Below are positions 1 through 5,204 of a stretch of 12,287 nucleotides of DNA, piece after piece. Where the stretch lies: assembly GCA_900551775.1 (NCBI GenBank), contig URXI01000102.1, positions 1-12,287 of the forward strand. The letters are read 5' to 3'. The DNA comes from an uncultured Eubacterium sp. (GTDB lineage Bacteria; Bacillota; Clostridia; Peptostreptococcales; Anaerovoracaceae). The first letter of the stretch is position 1. Each line of letters starts with the position of its first letter. A model generated the notes under the pieces. The model had not been told where the DNA came from, ran no database searches, and was given only the letters and a program-made list of their open reading frames with translations. The position numbers were made by a program, and so were the translations under genes.

Positions 1-1298
1 AGCATCTTACTCCGCCTCTCCTGGCACAGTTCCATGATGGCTCCGACATACTCTTTTGGAATCATGATGTCAGCCTTTACGATCGGCTCTTCGATGTGGT
101 CGATCAAAGTCAGCTCCGGCAGGTTGGTCGGATTCTGAATCATCTCTACAGTTCCATCGTTCATGACCACCTTATATACGACGCTGGGCGATGTGGTGAT
201 GACCGCAAGGCCGAACTCTCTTTCCAGACGCTCGACGATGATCTCCATGTGCAGAAGGCCCAGGAAACCGCAGCGGAAACCGAAGCCGAGAGCCGTAGAC
301 GTCTCCGGCTCAAACAAAAAGGCAGCGTCGTTGACCTGGAGCTTTTCCAGCGCGTCCTTGACGCCTTCGTATTTCTCCCCTTCTGCCGGATAGATGCCGC
401 AGTAAACCATGGACTGCACCTTCTTGTAGCCTGGAAGCGCTTCCTCCGTAGGATCCTTGTCCAAAGTCACCGTATCACCCACGCGGGCGTCTTTGACCTG
501 CTTGATGGATGCACAGATATAACCTACCTCGCCAGCCCTGAGGAATTTGGCAGGAACATGGCCAGGAGCCATAACGCCTACCTCTGTAACCTCATATTTC
601 TTATTGGTGCTCATCAGGCGGATCACGTCGCCCACCTGGACTTGTCCATCAAAGATTCTCGCATAGATGACGACACCTTTGTAGTTGTCGTACACGGAGT
701 CGAAAATCAAAGCCTTCAGCTTTCCATGCTCGTCTCCTGACGGCGCAGGGATGGTCTTGACCACAGCTTCCAGAAGATCTCCGATGCCAATTCCCTCCTT
801 TGCAGAAACGAGAGGCGCCTCTGAAGCATCGATGCCGATCATCTCTTCGATTTCTTCTTTGGTCTCATCCGGCCTGGAGCTTGCCAGGTCGATTTTGTTC
901 AGGCAGGGGAGAATCTCCAAATCTTCGTCCAAAGCCAGATAAACGTTGGCCATGGTCTGCGCCTCCACGCCCTGAGTAGAGTCAACGACAAGAACGGCTC
1001 CCTCACAGGCAGCCAGACTTCTCGAAACCTCATATGTAAAGTCCACATGACCGGGCGTGTCTATGAGGTTGAAGATGTACTCATTGCCATCTTTCGCCTT
1101 GTAGACAAGCCTGGTGGTCTGCAGCTTGATTGTGATGCCTCTTTCCCGTTCCAGATCCATATTGTCCAGGAACTGTTCCTTCATGTCCCGGTGGGCAACC
1201 AACCCGGTATTTTCGATAATCCTGTCTGCCAATGTGGATTTGCCGTGATCTATATGCGCTATAATGCTAAAATTCCTAATGTATTTCTGATAATCCAT
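1..1298 (-). CDS. lepA: Elongation factor 4 (LepA), translational GTPase, C-terminus cut by window edge
   Basis: LepA/EF4 is a ribosome-binding translational GTPase related to EF-G, acting on stalled or mistranslocated ribosomes. The 432 codons visible cover roughly the first 70% of a protein that is usually about 600 residues; the rest lies beyond base 1. The G1 P-loop reads AHIDHGKST at residues 14-22, G3 is DTPGH (bases about 1047-1061) and G4 is NKID (near base 900). The LepA-specific stretch GFGFRCGFLGLLHME separates it from EF-G, EF-Tu and the tetracycline-resistance proteins. The start ATG at 1298 is preceded by AGAGAGG with about 5 bases of spacing. It is the last gene of the gpr-spoIIP-sORF-lepA run, and a sigma-A-like promoter lies 36 bases upstream of the start, so it can be expressed in vegetative cells independently of the sporulation genes. 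The identification is very secure. Confidence 0.97.
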   Translation of the reverse strand, partial: MDYQKYIRNFSIIAHIDHGKSTLADRIIENTGLVAHRDMKEQFLDNMDLERERGITIKLQTTRLVYKAKDGNEYIFNLIDTPGHVDFTYEVSRSLAACEGAVLVVDSTQGVEAQTMANVYLALDEDLEILPCLNKIDLASSRPDETKEEIEEMIGIDASEAPLVSAKEGIGIGDLLEAVVKTIPAPSGDEHGKLKALIFDSVYDNYKGVVIYARIFDGQVQVGDVIRLMSTNKKYEVTEVGVMAPGHVPAKFLRAGEVGYICASIKQVKDARVGDTVTLDKDPTEEALPGYKKVQSMVYCGIYPAEGEKYEGVKDALEKLQVNDAAFLFEPETSTALGFGFRCGFLGLLHMEIIVERLEREFGLAVITTSPSVVYKVVMNDGTVEMIQNPTNLPELTLIDHIEEPIVKADIMIPKEYVGAIMELCQERRSKM

Positions 1299-1333
1299 AA
1301 TTACCTCTCTTTTTACATACTTATTCAATTTAT

Positions 1334-1362
1334 ATTTTATAGCAAACAGCCCTATTTATCAA
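1334..1362 (-). promoter_or_regulatory. Sigma-A-like promoter of lepA
   Basis: Read on the minus strand, TTGATA (-35, bases 1362-1357) and TAAAAT (-10, bases 1339-1334) are separated by exactly 17 bases. Each box matches five of six consensus positions. The start of transcription would fall near 1327, leaving a leader of about 30 bases. The -35 box overlaps the last codons of the upstream small ORF. This would uncouple housekeeping lepA from the sporulation genes in front of it. It was seen by eye and has no experimental support. Confidence 0.6.
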
Positions 1363-1498
1363 TGAAATTTTCTAATCTTTCTATGACGGGCACGTGACTC
1401 GCGTCAATTTGGGCACACTGTCTGTCTACGTGGACCAGCGATGCAGTCCCCAGCAGAAAGACGAGAAACAAAACGATGGACTTTCCAAAAGTCTTCAA
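1352..1498 (-). CDS. Putative 48-residue single-pass membrane peptide between spoIIP and lepA
   Basis: No family is recognised with certainty. The frame is open from the end of spoIIP. I chose the TTG at 1498 because the AAGGGGAG at the end of spoIIP sits 9 bases in front of it; an earlier TTG overlapping the spoIIP stop is too close to that site. The product starts MKTFGKSIVLFLVFLLGTASLV, which is a short basic N-terminus followed by one hydrophobic helix (about residues 6-22), and ends in a small polar domain of about 26 residues. In Bacillus the same slot between spoIIP and lepA is held by yqxA, a somewhat longer membrane protein, so this may be a short positional counterpart. The start lies 6 bases after the spoIIP stop, which suggests translational coupling. 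Against it, the ORF is short and uses a rare start codon. Confidence 0.5.
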   Translation of the reverse strand: MKTFGKSIVLFLVFLLGTASLVHVDRQCAQIDASHVPVIERLENFIDK

Positions 1499-1503
1499 GC
1501 TAA

Positions 1504-2358
1504 TCAACTCCCCTTCAGCGCTTTTGCCAGAATTTTGCCGTAAACGGCGGCACAATTTCTGACTTCCTTTATATTATTCCTGTTATTACCCATTTCTATA
1601 AGTATGGATTTTCCGGATAGCTCCTGGTTGTACCAATAGGGCCGTTCCAGTATTTCTCCCGTATATCCGTCGAAGCCCGCTGCGATGCTGTTCAGCTTTG
1701 TCAGAAATGCGTTGTTGGCGCTATAGGTCTCTGTCGTGTTGCTGATGACATAGGAATAGACAGCGCAGGTTTTGCCATTTACCGTCTGTACCGGGCCTGC
1801 TTCCGTGCCTGGCGTAGCGTCTCTGTGTAAATCGATGATGCATTCGATGGACGGATACTTCTTCAAAAGCGCTTTTACTGTCTCGAAGCTTCGCGTATAG
1901 GAATTGTCATAGGACGGGTTGTCGTGGAGGGTCTTGTCGTGAACGACGGCGATTCCCGCGTCCTCCAATGTGGCCTCCAGTACGTTTCCTGCGTCACGAA
2001 CCGTATTTTCTTCCTGCAGAATGTGAAAGTTCCCCTGAGAAGATGGCAGATAACTTTCTGTCGCGTGGGTGTGGTAGATCAGCACCTTCGGATCACCATT
2101 CTTCCCTTTTTTGGTCGACTTCGTTACCGGTTCTTCTGCTTTAGGCTTTTCCTTGGAATCCGTGGTCACGGCATTCGCCGCCGGTTCGGATTTCTGGTCG
2201 GCGCCACTGACGATATCCATACACGGCAGGCTGCTTTCCAGGCACATGGCAGTAAGATTGTCCCCACTGACCGCTGTCCCTGCCATGTCCTTGATCAGCA
2301 GCGCTACTGTCACAAGATATATAAACACGAAAAAAACGATTAAATTTTTCTTACTCAT
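1504..2358 (-). CDS. spoIIP: Stage II sporulation protein P, cell-wall hydrolase for engulfment
   Basis: SpoIIP is a membrane-anchored amidase/endopeptidase that works with SpoIID and SpoIIM to thin septal peptidoglycan and drive engulfment of the forespore. The 284-residue product has an uncleaved-type N-terminal membrane helix (about residues 5-22), a low-complexity Lys/Glu-rich linker (about 55-88) and a C-terminal amidase domain. The family motif HTHATESY is at residues 96-103, IDLHRDA at about 175-181 and IEMGNN at 254-259; these hold the probable zinc-binding His and Glu residues and the catalytic Glu. It is shorter than the roughly 400-residue Bacillus protein, mainly in the region before the catalytic domain. 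The start has AGGGGGGA directly ahead. It follows gpr by 30 bases and has a sigma-E-like promoter in the end of gpr, as expected for mother-cell expression. Confidence 0.95.
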   Translation of the reverse strand: MSKKNLIVFFVFIYLVTVALLIKDMAGTAVSGDNLTAMCLESSLPCMDIVSGADQKSEPAANAVTTDSKEKPKAEEPVTKSTKKGKNGDPKVLIYHTHATESYLPSSQGNFHILQEENTVRDAGNVLEATLEDAGIAVVHDKTLHDNPSYDNSYTRSFETVKALLKKYPSIECIIDLHRDATPGTEAGPVQTVNGKTCAVYSYVISNTTETYSANNAFLTKLNSIAAGFDGYTGEILERPYWYNQELSGKSILIEMGNNRNNIKEVRNCAAVYGKILAKALKGS

Positions 2359-2388
2359 ATTCCCCCCTGGCAGATTTTGAATAATCCT

Positions 2389-3276
2389 TTAAGAGTATAT
2401 GCCGGGGTGAAGAGTGATATTAATGGCTTTTGCGATAATGTCTGAGAAATATTTTATGACGATGTCAATATCCGTAGATGTGACAACCATGTCGAAATCC
2501 CTGCCAGAGAGATAATCATTGACCTGGTTTTCGGGCACGTGGATCTGGTCCATGGCCTCCATGATCACAGTCTTGGAGTCAATCACCGTAGGCACGCCGA
2601 TGGCGATGACTTTTGTGCCCAGGGTCTCTTCATTGAGTTGCTTTCTCATATTGCCCATACCTGCCCCGGGAGAGATTCCCGTATCGCTGATCTGAATGGT
2701 AGTGCTGACTCTGTTGATATTACGGGCTGCCAAAGAGTCGATGGCGATCACCACGTCGGGCTTCGTCATATCCACCGTCTTTTCAATCAGCTCTGCCGTT
2801 TCCATGCCGGTCGTCGCTGTGACGCCGGGTGCCAGTCCGCAGACGTTAGACAGCTCCTGGTCCCCGTCCCTGTCAAAGATTTTAAATAAGTGGCTTGTAA
2901 TCTTCACCTTTGACACTGTGTTGGGGCCAAGGCTGTCCGGCGTCACCTTCTCGTTGCCCAGTCCCACGACCAAAACCTTCAGATAGTAATTGTGTTTCAC
3001 CAGCTTTGACAGCTCACCCGCCAAAGCCTTGGCAGCCCGTTCTATGATGCCGTCTTTTTCGTCAATGATGCCGTCCACTTCCATGGTCACATATCTGCCG
3101 CAGGGTTTGCCCAGAATAATCTCTCCCTTTGGATTGATGATATCTATAGTGGTCACCCTGATGTCCTCGTCGATTTCCTCCTTATTCACCACGATGCCGT
3201 CGTCCATCTTTGGTTTTTTTCCTGCCTCCGAAAGGTTTTCTACGCCTTCAACGGCAAGGTCAGTCCTATATTTCAT
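2389..3276 (-). CDS. gpr: Germination protease (GPR), spore-specific aspartic-type endopeptidase
   Basis: GPR is made in the forespore as a zymogen and, on germination, cleaves the small acid-soluble proteins that coat spore DNA. The product is 295 residues from the ATG at 3276, chosen over an in-frame TTG 13 codons upstream because AAAGGAGAG lies in front of the ATG. The family motifs are clear: YRTDLAVE at residues 3-10 (the autoprocessing region), GLGN at 105-108, VTPDSLGP at 111-118, AIDSLAAR at 178-185 and QISDTGISPGAGMGN near 200. Asp114 and Asp180 are 66 residues apart, as are the two essential Asp residues described in the Bacillus megaterium enzyme. The part before the RTDL processing site is only a few residues, so the propeptide is short, and the C-terminal half lacks the insert of the roughly 370-residue Bacillus protein. 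It is divergent from rpsT and upstream of spoIIP. Confidence 0.97.
   Translation of the reverse strand: MKYRTDLAVEGVENLSEAGKKPKMDDGIVVNKEEIDEDIRVTTIDIINPKGEIILGKPCGRYVTMEVDGIIDEKDGIIERAAKALAGELSKLVKHNYYLKVLVVGLGNEKVTPDSLGPNTVSKVKITSHLFKIFDRDGDQELSNVCGLAPGVTATTGMETAELIEKTVDMTKPDVVIAIDSLAARNINRVSTTIQISDTGISPGAGMGNMRKQLNEETLGTKVIAIGVPTVIDSKTVIMEAMDQIHVPENQVNDYLSGRDFDMVVTSTDIDIVIKYFSDIIAKAINITLHPGIYS
2394..2422 (-). promoter_or_regulatory. Sigma-E-like promoter of spoIIP
   Basis: On the minus strand TAATATC (bases 2422-2416) and CATATACT (bases 2401-2394) are 14 bases apart. The Bacillus sigma-E consensus is KMATATT, a spacer of about 14, then CATACAMT, so the match is 6 of 7 and 7 of 8. The -10 box lies within the last codons of gpr, and transcription would start near 2387, about 28 bases before the spoIIP ATG. 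SpoIIP is a known sigma-E target in Bacillus, so position and function agree. Confidence 0.65.
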
Positions 3277-3304
3277 TTTTCTCTCTCCTTTTTCAAAAAT
3301 TCCC

Positions 3305-3333
3305 TTGCAAAACAACTTGTTTTCGTATATACT
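3305..3333 (+). promoter_or_regulatory. Sigma-A-like promoter of rpsT
   Basis: TTGCAA at 3305-3310 and TATACT at 3328-3333 are separated by 17 bases, matching four and five of six consensus positions. Transcription would begin near 3340, giving a leader of about 50 bases that ends in GGGGTGA ahead of the rpsT ATG. The leader contains TTAGC and GCTAA arms that could form a weak stem. I see no further evidence for autoregulation. Confidence 0.6.
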
Positions 3334-3362
3334 AAGATGTGCGAATTTAGCTAAAAAAATGC
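3333..3362 (-). promoter_or_regulatory. Sigma-G/F-like promoter of gpr
   Basis: On the minus strand GCATT (bases 3362-3358) is followed after 18 bases by CATCTTA (bases 3339-3333). The forespore sigma-G consensus is GHATR then CATNNTA; the -10 matches fully and the -35 misses only the last base. Transcription would start near 3326, about 50 bases before the gpr ATG. Forespore expression is what is known for gpr. The -10 box shares one base with the -10 box of the divergent rpsT promoter. Confidence 0.6.
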
Positions 3363-3391
3363 TAAAAATTTATATAGTGGGGTGAACAATT

Positions 3392-3664
3392 ATGGCAAAC
3401 ATTAAATCCGCAAAAAAAAGAATCAAAGTCATCGACAAGAAAACAGCTAGAAACAGAAGAGTAAAAGATCATCTGAAGTCAGTTCTCAGGAACTTTGACA
3501 AGGCATTAGAAGAGAAAAACTTCGAATTAGCTGCAGAAAAGCTTACTTTAGCAGAAAAGAAGCTGATGCAGGCTGCTGCAAAAGGAACGATCAACAAGAA
3601 AGCTGCTTCTAGAAAAGTTTCCAGACTGACAAAAAGATTCAACGCTGCAAAAGCAGCTAACTAA
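3392..3664 (+). CDS. rpsT: Small ribosomal subunit protein bS20
   Basis: bS20 is an early-assembling 16S rRNA-binding protein of the 30S subunit. The 90-residue, very basic product begins MANIKSAKKRIKVIDKKTARN, the typical N-terminal signature, and ends in the helical KAASRKVSRLTKRFNAA segment; the length is normal for the family. GGGGTGA stands 6 bases ahead of the ATG. Codon choice is biased as in highly expressed genes (repeated AAA, GAA, GCT and AGA), unlike the GC-richer neighbours. It has its own promoter and terminator and is divergent from gpr. Confidence 0.99.
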   Translation: MANIKSAKKRIKVIDKKTARNRRVKDHLKSVLRNFDKALEEKNFELAAEKLTLAEKKLMQAAAKGTINKKAASRKVSRLTKRFNAAKAAN

Positions 3665-3716
3665 GTCTCACCCGTCCCCACCGGTGTATAAGTTAAATAC
3701 ACAAGCGAGAGCTACG

Positions 3717-3747
3717 AAAACGATGGATGTGTCTCCCATCGTTTTTT
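3717..3747 (+). terminator. Rho-independent terminator after rpsT
   Basis: A perfect 10-bp stem pairs AAAACGATGG (3717-3726) with CCATCGTTTT (3736-3745) around a 9-base loop and runs into six T residues. It lies 53 bases after the rpsT stop. No clear promoter is visible between it and deoD, so deoD may depend on read-through or on a promoter I cannot see. Confidence 0.88.
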
Positions 3748-3799
3748 CTTTACCAAAAAACCGAAGGGACAGACAGAATTGTACGAAAGGACTGATTTT

Positions 3800-4504
3800 A
3801 TGTCATTACATATCGGAGCCTCTAAGGGGCAAATTGCAAAAACCGTTTTGATGCCCGGCGATCCTCTGCGGGCACAGTTTATCGCGGAAAATTTTTTAGA
3901 CAATGCCGTCAGGTATTCTGAAATACGCAATATGTACGGCTACACCGGCACCTACAAAGGCGTACCTGTATCCGTCCAGGGCAGCGGCATGGGCATGCCG
4001 TCTATGGGCATCTATTCCTGGGAGCTATTCTCAGAATACGAGGTAGAAAACATCATCAGAATTGGCACGGCGGGCGCTTTTCACGAAAATATCAGCGTAG
4101 GAGACATCCTGGTCACCCTTGCGACTTCCACAGATTCAAATTATCAGCATGCGTTCCAGGTTCCCGGACAGTATTCTCCTTCCGTCAGTTTTGATCTTCT
4201 GACAAAAGTCATGGACGCAGGCCGCGATACGGGCATCGCTTTCAAAGCCGGCAATACGGTTTCCTGCGACGTGTTCTACGAATTGGGCGATCAGTGGTGG
4301 AAGCAGTGGGCTTCTATGGACGTCTTGGCAGTAGAGATGGAAGCAGCGGCACTCTACATGAATGCCGCCTGCAAAGGAAAAAACGCCCTGGCTATGATGA
4401 CCATCAGCGATCACTTCGTGACCGGCGAAAAAGCTACCGTAGCAGAGCGTCAGAACAATTTTACCGATATGATGAAACTGGCTTTGGAAGCCGCAGTGAA
4501 ATAA
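3800..4504 (+). CDS. deoD: Purine nucleoside phosphorylase, DeoD type (hexameric)
   Basis: DeoD reversibly splits purine (deoxy)ribonucleosides with phosphate into base and (deoxy)ribose-1-phosphate in purine salvage. The 234-residue product has the normal length and aligns with the E. coli enzyme without offset: His5 in the N-terminal region, PGDPLR with Arg24, Arg43, RIGT with Arg87 and Thr90 (Ser in E. coli), VEMEAA with Glu179-Met180-Glu181, the catalytic Asp204 in TISDH, and Arg217 in ERQ. I chose the ATG at 3800 because AAAGGA sits 8 bases ahead; an in-frame TTG at 3779 has no such site. It follows the rpsT terminator and converges with the next gene, with only 6 bases between the stop codons. 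PNPs of this type can also phosphorolyse nicotinamide riboside, so a link to the salvage operon further along is possible but unproven. Confidence 0.96.
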   Translation: MSLHIGASKGQIAKTVLMPGDPLRAQFIAENFLDNAVRYSEIRNMYGYTGTYKGVPVSVQGSGMGMPSMGIYSWELFSEYEVENIIRIGTAGAFHENISVGDILVTLATSTDSNYQHAFQVPGQYSPSVSFDLLTKVMDAGRDTGIAFKAGNTVSCDVFYELGDQWWKQWASMDVLAVEMEAAALYMNAACKGKNALAMMTISDHFVTGEKATVAERQNNFTDMMKLALEAAVK

Positions 4505-4510
4505 CCGCGT

Positions 4511-4942
4511 TTACATGAACGGCATCAGTTTATCATAGAGTTCTGATTCAATATCGACGAGCCGGCTGGCAAGATCCACTTCTTCCTGGCCGGCTTCTTC
4601 GTATTCATTCATATACTTGTTCAAGGATTGGATACCCATATTACATCCGTCCGCTAACAGCTTGGCGATATGACTGTCGTCATCATCTATCATCATCTTC
4701 ACTTCCGTGGTGAACCACATCATGGCCTTAGCCATTGTCGGCGGATCTTTCTCGTCCCGGCCATGGTCGTTGAGCAGTTGGTGACACTCGTCTCCGACCT
4801 TGACATGTTTCTTGTTATATTTATCAATCAAGGCTTTCAGCTTCTCGTCTTTGATAAAATCCATCACTTGTCCAAAGCTGTCTGTTGCATTTTTACATCC
4901 TGAATTGACTTCTTTTAAAAGTCTGACACTATCTTCATTCAT
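4511..4942 (-). CDS. Small four-helix-bundle protein, ferritin-like, DUF2383/PA2169-type
   Basis: This 143-residue soluble protein is almost entirely helical and acidic. Its layout (LLKEVNSGCKNATDSF near the start, a DEKLKALIDKYNKKHVKVGDEC helix, a helix with MAKAMMWFTTEVKMMIDDDD, then a GCNMGIQSLNKYMNEYEEA helix) fits the DUF2383 ferritin-like bundle, whose function is poorly known. The four successive helices carry spaced Glu, His and Cys residues, but I cannot identify a definite di-iron site. The ATG at 4942 is preceded by a strong AAGGAGGG; the longer frame to 5077 crosses a terminator and is not real. It stands alone between convergent deoD and an upstream terminator. A sigma-G/F-like promoter lies just ahead, hinting at forespore expression. 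The family call is by pattern only. Confidence 0.6.
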   Translation of the reverse strand: MNEDSVRLLKEVNSGCKNATDSFGQVMDFIKDEKLKALIDKYNKKHVKVGDECHQLLNDHGRDEKDPPTMAKAMMWFTTEVKMMIDDDDSHIAKLLADGCNMGIQSLNKYMNEYEEAGQEEVDLASRLVDIESELYDKLMPFM

Positions 4943-4963
4943 CCGTTTTCCCTCCTTTTTCCT

Positions 4964-4992
4964 TAGTATGTACATTAAAAACAAAAAAATAC
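4964..4992 (-). promoter_or_regulatory. Sigma-G/F-like promoter of the four-helix protein gene
   Basis: On the minus strand GTATT (bases 4992-4988) and CATACTA (bases 4970-4964) are 17 bases apart; the -10 box is a full match to CATNNTA and the -35 misses one base of GHATR. The expected start of transcription falls almost on the Shine-Dalgarno site, so the leader would be very short (about 14-16 bases). The -35 lies in the stem of the preceding terminator. The alternative is a poor sigma-A promoter using CATACT as -10. Confidence 0.45.
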
Positions 4993-5018
4993 CGCTTCGG
5001 TCTCGCCAAAGCAGTATT
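4983..5018 (-). terminator. Rho-independent terminator downstream of the SARP-type regulator
   Basis: On the minus strand a 13-bp stem (5018-5006 with 5000-4988) closes a 5-base loop, with two G-U pairs, and is followed by a run of T residues. On the plus strand the two G-U positions become C/A mismatches and there is no good T run, so the signal is for minus-strand transcription coming from the regulator gene. It separates that transcript from the four-helix protein gene. Confidence 0.75.
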
Positions 5019-5037
5019 TTGCTCAAAAAAGGATTAC

Positions 5038-5099
5038 GGGGAGCCGCGAAGGCTCCCTCTGTAAGGGGGATTAGCAAATTTAATCAAATTAAAATTGCT
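5038..5099. other. Cluster of inverted repeats in the 262-base gene-free stretch
   Basis: The gene-free stretch 4943-5204 holds, besides the promoter and terminator listed separately, two further hairpins. The first pairs GGGAGCC (5039-5045) with GGCTCCC (5051-5057) around 5 bases. The second pairs AGCAAATTTAAT (5073-5084) with ATTAAAATTGCT (5088-5099), with one mismatch and a 3-base loop. A weaker alternative pairs CCCTC with GGGGG at 5055-5069. All would be in the 3' end of the regulator transcript. They may be a dispersed intergenic repeat, an RNA 3' structure, or an old insertion remnant; nothing decides between these. Confidence 0.5.
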
Positions 5100-5109
5100 T
5101 TTGCAGTAT

Positions 5110-5136
5110 GTTGTGTGTGTGTTGTGTGTCGTGTGT
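5110..5136. repeat. GT-rich simple repeat
   Basis: Twenty-seven bases consist almost only of alternating G and T, with one C (GTTGTGTGTGTG followed by a second similar run). On the transcribed minus strand it reads as an A/C-rich, unstructured tract between the regulator stop codon and the hairpin cluster. It is too irregular for a CRISPR array and codes for nothing. Confidence 0.75.
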
Positions 5137-5204
5137 AAATAACCCGTTATGAATTATTTATCTGCATTATAGACTACGGTGGTTACTTTTCAGTTATCTC
5201 GTCG

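Noticed and set aside
96..740. Plus-strand open frame of 214 codons opposite lepA
   Set aside because: The minus strand carries all LepA motifs in register; the plus-strand translation shows no domain and follows from codon use on the other strand.
3684..3702. Second terminator after rpsT (GTGTAT / ATACAC hairpin)
   Set aside because: The stem is 6 bp, A/T-rich and has no T run; the strong terminator follows shortly after.
4943..5077. Longer N-terminus for the four-helix protein (frame open to 5077)
   Set aside because: It would cross a terminator and a promoter-like site, and a strong ribosome site stands at the internal ATG at 4942.
5011..5110. Small transposable element flanked by a 7-base duplication (GCAGTAT)
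   Set aside because: The sequence between the two words has no terminal inverted repeats matching each other, and a 7-base word can recur by chance; kept only as a note in the hairpin finding.
5110..5136. CRISPR-like or tandem repeat array
   Set aside because: It is a short simple GT run with no repeat-spacer unit and no cas genes nearby.
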